64,000 bases of DNA, from contig NC_135250.1 of the NCBI RefSeq assembly GCF_964204865.1, positions 31,921,395-31,985,394 on the forward strand, written 5' to 3'. The stretch comes from Styela clava (taxonomy: Eukaryota > Chordata > Ascidiacea > Stolidobranchia > Styelidae). Each line of letters begins with the position of its first letter. Within the stretch, counting starts at the first letter, position 1. The translations under genes were made by a program, and so were the position numbers. The notes below the pieces were generated by a model. The model saw only the letters and a list, made by a program, of their open reading frames with translations. It searched no databases and had not been told where the DNA came from. Positions 10,687 to 23,927 of the stretch are shown one piece after another.

Positions 10687-12185
10687 TCGTCTCGTATTTC
10701 CATTAGTTGCAGTAAACAAACTTTAAAACGCCATTGATAGGGTCATACAGTATATGCTTTGGCGATATGCTGAACAGGTACAGCGTTGGAAAATCCGCGG
10801 GAAACCCCGCCTATTACACACCTCCGCTAACACGTGTTTTGCTCAATAGTGCCAAATAGTGAAAATATATTTTTAAACTAGAATATTCGAAACTGAGAGG
10901 AGAGGAGAGCTGATGATAAAAGTATTCATAAATAATACGATTATTATGGTTTCATGAAATATTAATTAGAATACCTTGCAACATTCGTGTTCTAGAAATA
11001 CGGCATTGTTGGTCCGTCGTCCATTTTAAATTGCTAATTTGATTCAAAGTTTTGCAATTTATATTGCACAATAATTCGAATATTTATTTTGGTTTTTACA
11101 TAAAATTAGAGCGCATGAATGCAGTATAATATTTTTCATTTTTGTGGTTCCGTGTTACCTGATCTCATGCGAACCTTTCAAGCGTGTCATTAACCACGTG
11201 GACCGGCAATATTTTTACACCTTTGCAAAATCGCAGATATCGCGTTTTTGACCTAAAATTCGCTTGATATTAATTGAGTCAAAAATTTAGAATCATTTTA
11301 TGCAAAAATAATATTTTTTAATTCAATAAAAACGCAAAAATACCCCAAATTTGCATCAAATGACGTCATTGCAATTCACGCGCCATTTTCTGACCTCGTG
11401 GGAATATTTTGAGCGTGTTGTCAATTTCTGCTCGGCTGATTTTACGTGATTACAGCTAATTGCTACAAGCTATATCAAAAATAGATTATATTCGTGTTCG
11501 AATTGAGTATATTCGAAAAATACGAATTGGATAATTCGAGTTTTTTGCTTCTCGTTGAGCGACAGCGCTTTGCAAGGTGATTTTTCCACGCGAACTTCTC
11601 CATGTTAAAACTTCCGCGGATCTCGAGATGATTTTGAGCCTGCACTTCGAAGATCGGACAACTGGAAGCATATGGACGATAGGTTTGTTTATTTCTTTTT
11701 TTCATACTTTCATGGAAACTTAATTATTATTGTTTTTCTACTTTTAAATACAGTACATTTTAATTTCATTCTGATGTTGCTAAGCATAAGTTTATTTCGA
11801 CTCCATAATCAGCAATAGACGATAAAATAGTAGATAAAAACGAAAATAAAAGTAACTGAATATAGAATCGGGAATAACTAACTTAGAATGTAGAATAAAA
11901 CATGAGTGGCTGTAAAATAAAAATAGTTGCTTAATTTTGTAAACAGTGAATTTATTGGCTACTCAATTTACTGATTTAGTAATTTTAATTTTTCTGAAAA
12001 TTTGTTTTTATTATAAATCAATCATTTCTGGATTGTTCTCGTGCCCGATACTGGCAGACTGGGGCAGATTATATTTCATAATATAAAAAAAATCTGAATA
12101 GCATTGAATTGGAGTTCAGTTTTGAAAATAATTTCTATTTTTTTTTCAAGTTTTATTTCTAAAAGATTTCAGCAATGCACCTACA
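10687..12185. other. AT-rich intergenic DNA with one dispersed repeat
   Basis: No supported exon. A repeat at about 11783-11915 begins AAGTTTATTTCGACTCCATA and recurs at 36782-36925, possibly the 3' end of a retroelement. The rest shows nothing recognisable. Confidence 0.5.
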
Positions 12186-13766
12186 ACAAGAAGCGTTGGG
12201 TCTGGTATAGTTTAGTACCACATGCACTTCTAGTTGGCCTGGCTCAACTATTTTTGCATATGTCAATCCTAACCCCTACCTGACTACGTCACCGAAAGAT
12301 TAGGTCATTATACTTTGACAAGCCCTATGACAGTACGGCACACTGTATAGATCGGGTGACATTGTCTCGTTTCAGAGAAACCTATTTTACTGATGATCAG
12401 ACCCCCCCCCTCTTTCGGGTAAAGTCTGCACATTGATGTCCCTCAATATCGGTAATAATACAGTATATTGAAGTTGCGCAAAATACTACAAAAAAGCGCA
12501 ATATAATAACATCATCATTGAATTCCTTGTGAAAAAATAATCCGATTCACCGAAGGAAAAAAAATGTTACCGTGGCATGCGAGAGTTTTTAGCAAAAAAC
12601 GACAAGTTTGGTCATGTGACAGCCGCGATTAATTCAGATTATTATTGAGACAAGCATGGCGCAATATGAAGCATCTGGTGTGGTGCCAGACGCCCCTCGT
12701 TTGTGAGACACATGGAGTGTTTGTTTTATTGAGCCGAATGGTGGGAAATTCTTGGAATTTGGATAGTGTGCCGTACTGTATGACGTGATGATGACGTCGT
12801 AGTGATGTAATTTTTGGATGGCATAGTCAGGTGGGGGTTAGGAATAACATATGCAAAATTTGTTATGCTACGCCCAATGAAAGTACTTGTGGTACTAAAC
12901 CAGGCATGTTCAACCTTTTAAGTGTCGCGGGCCACTTTCATGTGAGGAACTTCATTGCGGGCCGCAAACGTTTTTGCCAAACTCAAAATACCATCCCAGT
13001 TCTGATTTACGTTAGAATTTGAACGTCGCTAAATCGAACGCCTGGATTGCATAACGTTTTTGCGGATTTCTGAACACAACATGCACACAAGGACCATGAA
13101 CCATAAAGTTCAACTCAACTTTTAAGCAAAATTTTTAAGCAATAATATACATTGGCATAAAATCTCAAAATAAAAAATGTCAGCAATATTTTTTCAGATA
13201 GTACGAAACTTGCTTTTGTATGTCATTGCGCAACTGTTTAATATCAACAGATACTTTTGATACCACACAACGTATCTGGTCGTATTGTCATTCGTCAGCT
13301 TACTCCTATTCTTCGACTTCATAATTTTCAATTTAGAAAAGAAAGATTTGCACAAATAGGTTGTTCCTATTTTCGCCGCAATACGCAGTTCCTATTTTCG
13401 CCGCAATACGCATCGCCGTTTGTTTCAGGATGGGAAACTTATCTCCATCGATATACTGACTGTAGAATTCAAGTTTTCTATTTCTTTGAAACAAGCATTT
13501 CTGTTCCGTTTTTGGCTGGATCAATTCAAGTTGCATGTATTCTGGGGCATCTTCTCGAATGTAAAATAAACACACAAAAGATTGTCGAATTTTTGTAAGT
13601 TAGCGAATCTTTTTTAAATGATTTCAACGACTTTGCGACTTCATCGCAATATTTATGAAAACTTTAAGTGGGCCGCACGAATTCTTCCCGTGGGCCATAT
13701 GCGGCCCGCGTGCCGCTGGTTGGACATCCCTGTACTAAACTATACCAGACTCGAAGCGTTTATACA
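12186..13766. mobile_element. Foldback element with long inverted arms, split by a hAT
   Basis: The left arm (12186-12355) contains GGTCTGGTATAGTTTAGTAC, TTTTGCATATG and ACAGTACGGCACACTGTATAG. The right arm has the same in reverse complement at about 12763-12892, and its end at 13733-13766 (TATACCAGACTCGAAGCG). A hAT at 12901-13732 cuts the right arm. The centre (12590-12740, AATTATTGAGACAAGCATG-like) is related to 63530-63720. Confidence 0.7.
12901..13732 (+). mobile_element. hAT element, 832 bp, TSD TACTAAAC
   Basis: Ends CAGGCATGTTCAACC and GGTTGGACATCCCTG are inverted with two mismatches, with GCGGGCC motifs inside both ends. Perfect TACTAAAC lies at 12893-12900 and 13733-13740. A short internal direct repeat (TTCCTATTTTCGCCGCAATACGC) occurs twice near 13364. 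Small frames inside do not look like transposase. Confidence 0.9.
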
Positions 13767-13770
13767 GCTA

Positions 13771-14640
13771 TAAATATGCGGGGGGAAATTTTCTCCACTT
13801 TCGAATTTTATTCTCCACTTAACTTTTTAGAACATTTTATTTCCATTGCAAGCTAATGACATAATGAGGTGGTCATTAGCTTTCACCCCTTCAGCCCAGA
13901 CTGGATTCCATGGCAGGTGCACGCCCGAGGGCGCTAGCGCTCCACAAAAATGCACGCGAGCGAATTCAATTTTGCACGCCGAAAATTTGCAATTGCTCAC
14001 CAATGTAAATCGGTTTAAATAGTTTTTAAATCAATAATCTAGTAATATAAAGATGCCAAAAAATTATAACTTTACAATTGTCGACTAATACTTGCTTGCA
14101 AGATTTGGTCTGATCGAAAAATGCGAACCAAAAAACACCATATCGTGTTGAATGATAGGAATCCCGTGAGAAAAATCGCCTCCTCGCCGACGCTGGCCAG
14201 TTATGGCTCTGATTCAGCGTATTTTTAATACAATCAATTTACACGGATGTACTGAACAGTACCGGTATCTAAAGTCGCACAAACACTCTCAAAATTAGTG
14301 ACAAAATATAGAAATGATGTTTGGGGGTCTAAGGTCAAACGTCCATTTTTGCTATGATTCAACTTATTTTTTATCCAATACTGGTAATTTTACGCGGATG
14401 TATTGAGAGGTATCTTAGGTCGAAATTTCTTGCCCGATTTCTCGTTCGAAAAGGCCATGAAATCCAGACTGGCCAATGAATATTCAATCAATTCTGAAAA
14501 AAAAAATTGTTCCGGGCAATCTTTCAATTGGTATTGATTTTTAATTTAATTTTAAACAAAATATTTCCCTCGTGGCAGGTGCTTAGTTCTGAAACTTCTA
14601 AACTTGCAAAAGAACTCACGTTATTCTATATTAGACTATA
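13771..14640. other. Intergenic, nothing recognised
   Basis: AT-rich, with no exon or repeat family I could support. Confidence 0.4.
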
Positions 14641-14643
14641 GAT

Positions 14644-17116
14644 CAGGCTGAGCACGGTTCTTGGATCAAGGGCCAAAAATTTTGCCCATCTTTACTGGGG
14701 GCTAGGCTTGCACGTAATTTACGGATTTACGTAATTACGTAATTATTTTGAGTTACGGAAGGGAAGTTACGAATTACGTAAAGTCGTAATTATTGCATTG
14801 AAACGAGCTTTCTTCAAAGCAGTCAATTTCGTCGATTGCGAAAAATGAAAGCTCAACAAGTAGAAGTTAGAGTTCCGGTATTCGCAGCCGTTTTTCTCTC
14901 TCTTGTTACGTAGGTGAAGGAGGGCATGACGCGTTGCCATTCACTAACCTATTATCAACTTCTCTGGCATGGCCAATGTAAATTATTAACGTAGTTAAGG
15001 GGGAAGAACTGAGTAGGGCCGTTTGACGCCAACACACCTGGTTTTAACTTCTCCCGTAACTTAACCGTAGATAAGGGATAGAATTACGTTGAGACCGATT
15101 GACGCCAACACACCTGGTTTCAACTTCTCTCGCATCTTATCTAGCTTGGCCATGGCCAATGTACATAATAACCGTGGATAGGGGGAAGAATTGTGTTAAG
15201 ACCGATGGACGCTAACACGCCCGGTTTCAACTTCTTCGGGTGAAATGACTAATGAACGCAGGAGATCAATCTTTCAAACATGGTCTATCAAACATTTGTA
15301 TCCATTTTACTTTTATTTATTATTTACTTGTTCCAGTTTTCCGTTACTTATGGTGTATATGTTCCGTTTCTATTTTATTCTATTTTATAGTCACGCGTTT
15401 AAATAGTATGAATTCCCCACCAAGTGTGGATTAGCAATGCTTAACCATTCTTTATTGTTAATATCAACACTTGATATATGAACATGGAATATCATACTGT
15501 TTTTGGCTGTTTTATTTCAGACTTGGGGTATAAACAGGAAAATATCCATAACCTTTCAACACGACGATCTTGTGAAATTTAACGAAGAGCTTTCGCGACG
15601 AATTGGAACCAAATAAGCGAAAAGAGCGATTGATCACTCGCGCCAATACCTCGCCGTGATAATTAATGTCGCGCTTATCAAATATCAATATGACGACAAA
15701 AGAGAGATTGCGTAATGAACTAACGCAACTTCGTCTTCTCGGCATCGGTAAAGCGATTGAGACGGCAGAGAAACAGCAAAACGACGGATTCCTCGCGGAC
15801 CGCAAAAAATTTAACTGCTATCATATAGAATCAAATATGAGCCAGTGTGTTTATTCTGTGCGAGATCCATTTTCTATTACAAAATCTTGATGTTCTGTTA
15901 ACGGTTTTATCGTTATATATCAGTCCGGGTGATGTTATATATCAGTCCGCATGATGTTTTTCACAATTCCTCTCAATATTTCGGCCATATATGATTAACT
16001 GTCTTACCAAATGCGCCAACTTATTTTGATTTATCGTCGACTTGAATACCACCGGCACTCGACCAAACTTGTGTCAATCTTGGCCGATAGGATCGCCGAC
16101 TTGAGTTAGCAAATAAATGTCGTGAGTGTAAAATAAATGTCACAAAATGCATTGTTTTGCGATATAACTTTTGTATTTTCGGAGAAGGCATATCATATAA
16201 GCTCGATATTTTAATTATACTCAAATAAATAATATTTGATCTAAATTTATCGCAAATAATGTTATAAACATTCAGTCCGCGAGATGATTAAATGTAAAAT
16301 GAAGCATGGTAATCGGAATATCGTCAATAAGTCGACATCAATAATTATTATTATAAAATGCTTAACAAGGCAGTAATGTCGGATAATGCAGAAGACGCTG
16401 CAAAAACAAGTCTTCGTCGCGAGGAAATCGCAAGTATAGTCAAACGAGTGAATACGCTCGTCGTTGGTTAATAAATTAGAAACCCGTAATTTTTATTCAG
16501 TATTAAGGTGGTTTTAAAAAACTATCGTTTCCATAAATATCCGTATACCAGTGTCGGTAATGATAAAATAAAATTGATCGCATAAAAATGGGACGGTTAA
16601 TTTGCGAAGGTGATAAAGGAAAACCAAAGCTAACACAAAAGATAAAAATCAGAATAAAATTTATTTGAATTCACTCCTTGGTATTTGTCTTTAACATCTG
16701 TCGACGGCGTGTAGTACTGCCAAGAATATGAAAACCCAACTTCAATGTCCCATTCGGAAAAGAAGTGGATTCAATTGGTTGTTATGATAGGTTTAAATGC
16801 GTGGAAAAATATCGCAATTACGGGGTCATTACGTAATTGATTTTGCCGTAATTACGGAATTGATTTTTGTCAATTACGTGCAAGCCTACTGGGGGCCATG
16901 TAAGTGTGACCTAGAAAGTCGCATTTTATGAAGAGTTTTACAAAAGCAACAGTGGGAAACAGTAAGCCGTATGCCAAAACTGAATTTATTCTCAACAACC
17001 TCTTTGAGCTATTTTTAACTGAATCATCAAAATTTGGTTTTAGTTTCAGTTTAGTTGTAGCAGCATCAAGCGGGTCAGATTGCATTACCTAGCAGGCCAG
17101 GATTGGCCCGCAAGGT
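14644..17116 (+). mobile_element. hAT of the GGGTGGGCAA family, split by a 2.2-kb element
   Basis: The left part contains GGGCCAAAAATTTTGCCCAT and the right part GGGGGCCATGTAAGTGTGAC and GGCCAGGATTGGCCCGC. Together, without 14703-16896, they match the intact copy at 52103-52393. Confidence 0.65.
14703..16888. mobile_element. DNA transposon, 2186 bp, TIR TAGGCTTGCACGTAATT, TSD CTGGGGGC
   Basis: Perfect 17-bp inverted ends (TAGGCTTGCACGTAATT) and perfect 8-bp duplication CTGGGGGC at 14695-14702 and 16889-16896. This fits a hAT-type element. The inner ends are rich in TTACGTAA motifs. Three direct subrepeats with GACGCCAACACACCTGGTTT lie at about 15025-15240. An internal 74-codon plus-strand frame at 15666 (MSRLSNINMTTKERLRNELT) is the best coding scrap. 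No transposase domain was recognised, so it is non-autonomous or decayed. Confidence 0.85.
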
Positions 17117-17735
17117 CGTACATTGCCTATGAATTAATGTGTTATTAAAACTTGGATATGTATTTGATTCCCCCCTGAAAATTTAAATAAAATCTTATGA
17201 GTGTGGCTTACTAGGCTAATGAGGTCATAGGGTATACAAGTTTATATATGTGTGTTAATAATTAGGCATTTTTCAGTTTTACAATTTCAAATTCCATATT
17301 AGAACATTTATATCCCCTACTGCCACCACTCAAATTTTTAATAACATCCCCCCTAAGTGCCTACTTTGCATGCCCTTAAATACAATCAATTTTTGAAAGT
17401 CCCAGGCAACCAAGTCGTCCACACCTGCGTAGTTTACGTCGCACCTGCCAGCCTGTTCCAAAACTATTGTTACATCAAAATACGTAACATACGCTCTATT
17501 ATGACATTGCACCTGTGATTAATTAGCCTTTTTGTATCAAATGATTAACAATCAAAAATGGGTTTTGTTAATTATATTTTGACGGTTCATGTGACTACAA
17601 ATTAAATTTTATAGACTCAAATATGAAAAATTGATTAATATAAAGTTTGGCTCTGTGAAGTATTTTTCTTTTTTTTAGAAATCTGCACTCAAAACAAAGA
17701 AGTTTGCACTCGTAGGTGAATAAAGCTCAACCCTG

Positions 17736-17939
17736 GGCGCTCTAGAAGTATGTGTAACAATTTGAAGGTAACTAATTTTGTTCGCCCATTTTACATCAAG
17801 TTGTGTAAAGAGACAGAAGCCTATGGGCAGGGGGTATGGTCACTTGGCTAACACAGACAGTCTCCGAACTCGTAATGGTGCTAAAATAAAGAAAATTGCA
17901 ATGAAATTATGGCCCTGGTACACACACTACGGGAGTACC
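17736..17939 (-). mobile_element. GG-CTCC family MITE
   Basis: Starts GGCGCTCTAGAAGTATG and ends CTACGGGAGTACC. Flanks CAACCCTG and AAACTCTG match at six of eight positions. Confidence 0.75.
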
Positions 17940-20900
17940 AAACTCTGAGCACATGTATGGGTGATTGAGGAAAGCTATTAAGAATTATACTATATATTGG
18001 CCGTTAGTAAATGCTGATTGAAATGGGACTCATGTTAACTTGACGTTTTTAATGAGTTACTTTCTTTGCTTTATATTAATTGCTAATGTATCCTAGCTAC
18101 AACATTTGGCAAATTATGTTACATTAACCAAAATTTCTCTTATGAGTTGGCAAGCGAATTATTTTTCCATTCCCATTATGTTTATAAATTTGATTATTAG
18201 TTTCATGGCTACCAATTTTCTTTCATGCAGTTTATTACTTGTTAATAATTATGAGGGAAGTAATTAAGTTTACAGTTGCCATGAACTTCATAATTAGCTC
18301 AATTCACAAATGCCATAGAAGTGTGGGCCTGTTCTAAGAGTCGTTCATGGCAACTAATTTTCATTCGCCATCACAGTCAACTTCATTATTTTATGAATAT
18401 ATATAATTACAGCCCGGGCTGAGGGGCTGGTTCGAAGTCACAGTGGCTCCAGCGATGGAGTGACAGTATATTTGACTTTTGGCTCTGGAGCTTTATTTTC
18501 TCACATCAGAGCTGGGTTCCAGCTCCATATCTATCGAGGTTTTTAAGTGTGACCACTGTCATAAAATAATTGCCCAAGCGGTTTAGTGGAAGCGACTCAA
18601 AACTATGATAAAAGAGTTTTAAATTTAGGAAGAAATGAAAGTTTTAAATATATGAATTCAATTTTAGATTTTGAATTATATTGTAAATTTAATTTTATAA
18701 AAATTTACGAGCTTACGAGCGAGAATTTACGATTGATACATATTATTATTATTTGGATGGTATGGATAAGTATTAGAAAAATATTAGTTGCTCCTGGTTG
18801 CTACGGCTCCTCAGCCCCGATCATAGCGAAAACCAATTGGATATCCAAATCTATTCCGGTATGGCCAAAAAAGCTATCAAGGCGCCTTTTCAACCTCCCC
18901 ATGTCCACCATCAAGTCCAGGGTGTAATAGATTGGTTAATAAGCAAATGCTGAAACACAAAAATTGTGTAAAGAGAAAATGAACAGTCCGCTAATTCCTT
19001 CATTTAGCTCAGCCAATGAATAAGCAACGTTTCATCAAATTTTAGTTTCAAAGTAATAGTCATTAGTCACATGTAGAAAATTGTAAGAAATAAAAAAAGA
19101 GTGATGCCATTCCCGCAAGACTATTTTCATACGCTACGTGACTACAGTAGTTTTTGTATATTGTTTCAATAAATAAATTTTAGACCAGTTAAGAAATTCG
19201 CTCCTTTGAGCCACGAAACCCAACACTTAGGATGATGTGCCTCACGGCCGAATTATTCCAAAAATAGTAGATTGGAACATATTGTTAGATATTGTTGACG
19301 GCTTGAATACGGCCGTGTTCCGAGAGAAGACATGAAAAATCTTTGTGTAAATGAAACAGCTAAGCTATTTTCTTCAATTCAGCCAACAACGAGCCACGTA
19401 ACCATATCCCCATGGTCACCGGTTTTCTAAAGACTTTCACCTGTTCACCCAACCCAAATAACATTCATAAAACTAAAGCCCCTGTTTCCTGTCAACTAAT
19501 GGCTTTCTTTTCGAAATCATTCCAGAAAATTTTTTTACAAACGCTAAGCGTGCCTGAGACGCACCTGTTAAATATTATAAGTTACACCTTGCTAATTTGA
19601 TTAACCTGTTTTCCTAAAAATATTCATTTTTTCATAAAATTTCATTATAATATAAACATGCCTGTTTCGGTCTTGTATAGCTGATAATTTATACTTATTA
19701 TGTTCAGCCCATTCTTGATCATATGAAAATGATTTAATCTTCAAATGTGAAAGTTTTGAAATTATTTTGATGAAAAAGGTAATTTTCGAAGTTAAAATGT
19801 GGCGATTAGGTAGTTGTACTGGCAGTTGTAAGTAAAGCTGTTCTGAAAATTGAATGTATGAGCAGAGAGAGGAAAGGTGGCAGAGATGGCTGGCCATAAC
19901 TGAATACTTGACTATTTTGAATATTTTAAAAAAAAAAATTTGAATCTAAATTTATTCACTTCACTAAAATACAAGGACATAGCAATTAAGCCTAATAATA
20001 TTATCATTGTAAAGCAGCTATAAATACAAATGGCATGTGGTATAAGATTGAAATTAGTTGTTTTTTTGCTTCTAAGACAAGAGACTTTATAAACATACGG
20101 TATTCGCACCTATGAGTTGTGGGATATTTCGGCAAGCACAGAAAAGAGACCAATTATGCTCAGTAAAATGTTTTAAATTCTACTGGAATATCAAAGTCCT
20201 TAATAACAGCACACAGTTTTTTCGATTGGCTAGTTTATGTTATAAATTCTGTTTGTTTATCATCAGCGCAAGTGTTATTTAGTCCATCGACATTGTTAAG
20301 CTATATTCCACACAATTATCTCTCTACACAAGAATTAATTATTGTGTTACCCTTACCACAGGCTTCCATTTTTATTTTGATCACAAAACAGTTCGCTGAT
20401 TGAGAAAAATGTGCGAATGTTATTACGCGATCATCGTCATAATCAAATAAATGAACCCGATTGCCAAATTTCTATCAGCCAAAGATTCTTATAAACAGGA
20501 AAAAAGATATACGAATTGGCCATCTCTGAAAGCTGGTAACATGTCTGGTATTGTGCTGTTATTGCACCTGCACTTAAATGTATAATCTGTTTTCTTTGAC
20601 TCTGCTCATCTTACTTTGAGAGAAGTTAGATTGCAGCCTTCGTTTGTATATCTTATCTTTGAAAAGTTGTGATGCTTTATATACGACACCAATCTTATAT
20701 TTTTTGTTTTCAATTCCAGCTAATATTTTTACTATTGTGACTGTTTGGTGAATAATCAAATGAAGCGACAAAGAATTGATGTTACGGGAATGAATTCAGC
20801 TCTGAAGTATGAAAGAGAAATCCATATGAGATAGGTAAGTTTAACATTATTATGGTGGCCCAAAAATGTTGTCTCAATATTGGCTAAAGTTCAAAGCTAA

Positions 20901-21540
20901 CTTGAGTGCAAGACCTCCGGTCAAGTCCTGGATTGAATGGCCATTTTTTTTAAAAACTGAAATAATCAAAGCCCTCCGTGTATCATTTAGACTCGGACCT
21001 CGCCTAGGTTGGTAGTCATGTTGGGGGGGGAACCCCTTTTGAAATGTAATTAAAAAAAGCATTTTTCTGAATCACACATGTGATTTTTTGTGGCTAGAAA
21101 TGTTTTTAGACCCCAAAGACTCTTGCAACCCAACCCGACTTCTCCAAGCCTCTGACCGGACCTGCTAGCTGTTACAGTGCAACTTGGCAATTAGAAAAAT
21201 CAGATCCCCCCTTTAAAAATTCCTGGTTACGAACATCCCTTGCATGCTTGTCTGGAACTATTTTCATAGCGAACAAGCAATATTTCTGTACTCCTCTGCT
21301 ATCATACCTCTCAGTATAAGTGATGAACAGGAATAACTAATACTGTCAGATGGTATGATGTTAGCGGCCTGCACTTTCAACATCGATTCTTCAGTGTTTC
21401 ACAATTAAATTAGGCCCTTTTATCATAATTTTAGACTTCCAATTTTTTTAAATGATTAATGTTCAAATAAAACTATTTCAAATGCTTTCTGAAATTGAGA
21501 ATTTATAATTATAATGAATTTGGTCTTCTGTTATATATAT
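17940..21540. other. AT-rich intergenic DNA, no supported gene
   Basis: Several short frames occur but none has splice sites plus sensible composition. Near 18567 GCCCAAGCGGTTTAGTGGAA resembles the 5' half of a tRNA-Leu, without a 3' half. Confidence 0.45.
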
Positions 21541-21700
21541 TAAGTCCATGCTTCCGAAAACAAATAGTTGGCTAACTAATACATGACATGTAATAGCAAC
21601 CAGACGAGAGGTCATAGTTTGCCATATGATTAAGCTGTCTTATCGGTTTTCCTCTCTCCCAGGATAAGAATCTAAATTCAATCTTATTCTATTGAAAGCT
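21541..21700 (+). mobile_element. SINE 3' fragment
   Basis: Matches the SINE body from AAGTCCATGCTTCCGAAAAC to GTCTTATCGGTTTTCCTC and the TAAATTCAATCTTATTC tail. Confidence 0.75.
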
Positions 21701-22932
21701 TGGAAAGTCAGCAGTTTGCTCTGCTGGGCATGGTTTTCTGTATTTGGATTTCGGAGATTGAATTTGAATGTTAAAACAAAAAATAGTTTTTAAAAATGAA
21801 ATTATGTTTCATTTTTAATATTATTTAAAAGCTTGAATTTTGTGGTTTAATGTCTGTTTTTAATTTCTGAGTCTCATTTCTCGTCATCCTAGTTCAGTAT
21901 TTATCTTGCATACGTTGATAATACTGTTTGGTATGATGTTAATTGAGCCTCATTCACACCATAATTTTTTTTTGGGGGGGGGGGGGATTCTGAATGCATG
22001 AGGTTTTGGCAGAATCAAAGTCTTTCAGGTTCGGTATCGCTTTTTTGGTTCACTACGCTCTACACCGATTATTTTTCTATTGGGACACATTGCAAATTCA
22101 ACATGTAGTGATGGGCCGGACTAAGTAATATCAATCTACTTCGCGTGCTTTAATTATATTTTATTGTACATTTAAATAAAACCAAAGTATAATACAAATT
22201 CAACTTTTAATGATGTGCGTATTCTGCGCTTTATCAAGTCTGTATTTATAATATTTAAAATACTGGGTATCGCCGAGCTAACCAGCCTAACGATATCACG
22301 CTGTGTAAGCACACTACTCAAAGAACAACCTGCCAAGGTCTGCCCTATCTGCGAGCTTGAGTTAGGCCCCCAAGCCAAGAACTTTCCAATATATAAAGTT
22401 TTGTGATTTTCTTAGATCAGGGCTGTAATGGAGATACTGATACCTGATCACCTACTGTTTCTGAGAACAGTTCAGAACTCACTCAGTTTATCATACCTTG
22501 TGATCCAATTTCTCCAACTCATCCTTTTCACATACAGAAGTGACATCGTTTTACTCCGCAGTATTTGCCTACATTGTCAATATTAGCTAATACTGCTTTG
22601 TAAGATGAAGCCACTTCTGCACTTTCTGCGTCCTAGGGAGGAGAGGAATGCTGAGAATATGTTACCAGCAGGGTTTATTTCATCTAACTATTTTCACTGA
22701 GAAAGATGAAAATCAACCAAAGAAATATTTATCTGAAATAGTTGTTCTTAAACTGGGCATTTGCCCTATCTGAAGAGAGGGGTTAGGGTTAGGGGTAACC
22801 CCTATAGAGGGGTTATCTGGGGGCAATGACCTACACTAGGCACCTTGTTAGTAAATATGTCGGTGATACAGTAAAGATCTCAGAGACTGGCCCCTTTGTG
22901 ATCACATCACCTTGGGTGTAACGAATCAGGCC
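21701..22932. other. Intergenic, no supported gene
   Basis: Holds a T-run plus G-run near 21967 and a small palindrome GGGGTAACCCCTATAGAGGGG near 22792. A 63-codon frame at 22215 lacks splice support. Confidence 0.4.
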
Positions 22933-23324
22933 AGCGCTTCTCGAACTTTTCTTTGTCTCGACCCACATAACATCTACGCCTTTTTAACTCGCCTTGCGAA
23001 TAACCAAGAGACTTGAAGATAAAATTCTCACAACCAGCTTATCACAACATCTTTCGAGGCTTTCAGATTTCAGCCAACAATCCGAAAAATAAAAGAGTTC
23101 GCCGTAACTAACATTTATATCCGCGGTTAAGGATATTGAACAGTTGATGAAAATGCCATGGCTTTTAAGTTTCCAGTCTGGCACGAGGCCCGTTCGCCAG
23201 TTGGGAGACAAATTTACGGCTCAGAGGTGCAGAGATCGCCATGGCGACAAATTTAGTGGCAATTTTGATCCCTGCCTACGGTCCACTACAAGGAAGCCTG
23301 CGGAACACAGTTTGAGAAACGCTG
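22933..23324 (+). mobile_element. hAT-like MITE
   Basis: Ends CAGCGCTTCTCGAACTTTT and AGTTTGAGAAACGCTG are inverted. The target duplication is not clear. Confidence 0.6.
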
Positions 23325-23558
23325 GTGCATGCAATACCAAACCAGATTCTGGTCCTCCCCAAAATATTGGCTGTTTACAAATCAGTAGATTAGAGCCTTG
23401 TTCTGAGTGAAAATTTAGAAATTCCTAACATTCTGTTTTTGCCCCCCCCCCCCCCCCCTGTGCGGGGAAGGGCCATGGTTACTGGCAAATGTACCGTTCA
23501 TAATTCAAATAAAAGTGCATAAAAACAACTAATTTTCCTTATGCATTGACTCCATATT

Positions 23559-23845
23559 ACTTATCGATCTTGATCAGTAAGTATGTTGATAGGTATTTGT
23601 CTGTCTGTCCGTCTGTTAGATGCACGCGATATCTCATGAAAGCGAGGTTCAATCTGCTCCAAATTTTGCATGTGCATTCATCTTAGCTCGGATCAGAAGC
23701 GTATGGATTTTGGATGGATTATGTGTATAATTAGCGAGTTATTAATTAGTGATGGGACACACGGTGTCACTATGGAGTAAGACCACTGTTTTGGGGGATC
23801 CCCTAACTTTCGATCGATAAGTCTTCGGTTTCCAACCAAATTCCA
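23559..23845 (+). repeat. 300-bp repeat family, copy 2
   Basis: Same landmarks as copy 1, from ACTTATCGATCTTGATCAG to TCGATCGATAAGTCTTCGG. It ends about 80 bases before cassette A. Confidence 0.8.
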
Positions 23846-23927
23846 GTTTGTGGTCTTGTTTAGAGTAAAAGGCAAGAGACCTCTAAATCAACAAAATATA
23901 TCTAACCCTAATTCATTAATTTTTCAG

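Noticed and set aside
13257..13598. 113-codon plus-strand frame
   Set aside because: Inside the hAT at 12901-13732, with no recognisable domain and biased by an internal repeat.
22740..22830. GGGTTAGGGTTAGGGG as a telomere remnant
   Set aside because: Only two units and no array; similar GGTTAGGGTTAGG words belong to the GG-CTCC MITE family.
23436..23460. Long C runs here and near 7468, 24011 and 21975 as possible regulatory quadruplex sites
   Set aside because: Single homopolymer tracts with no conserved context; better explained as slippage or C-rich transposon interiors.
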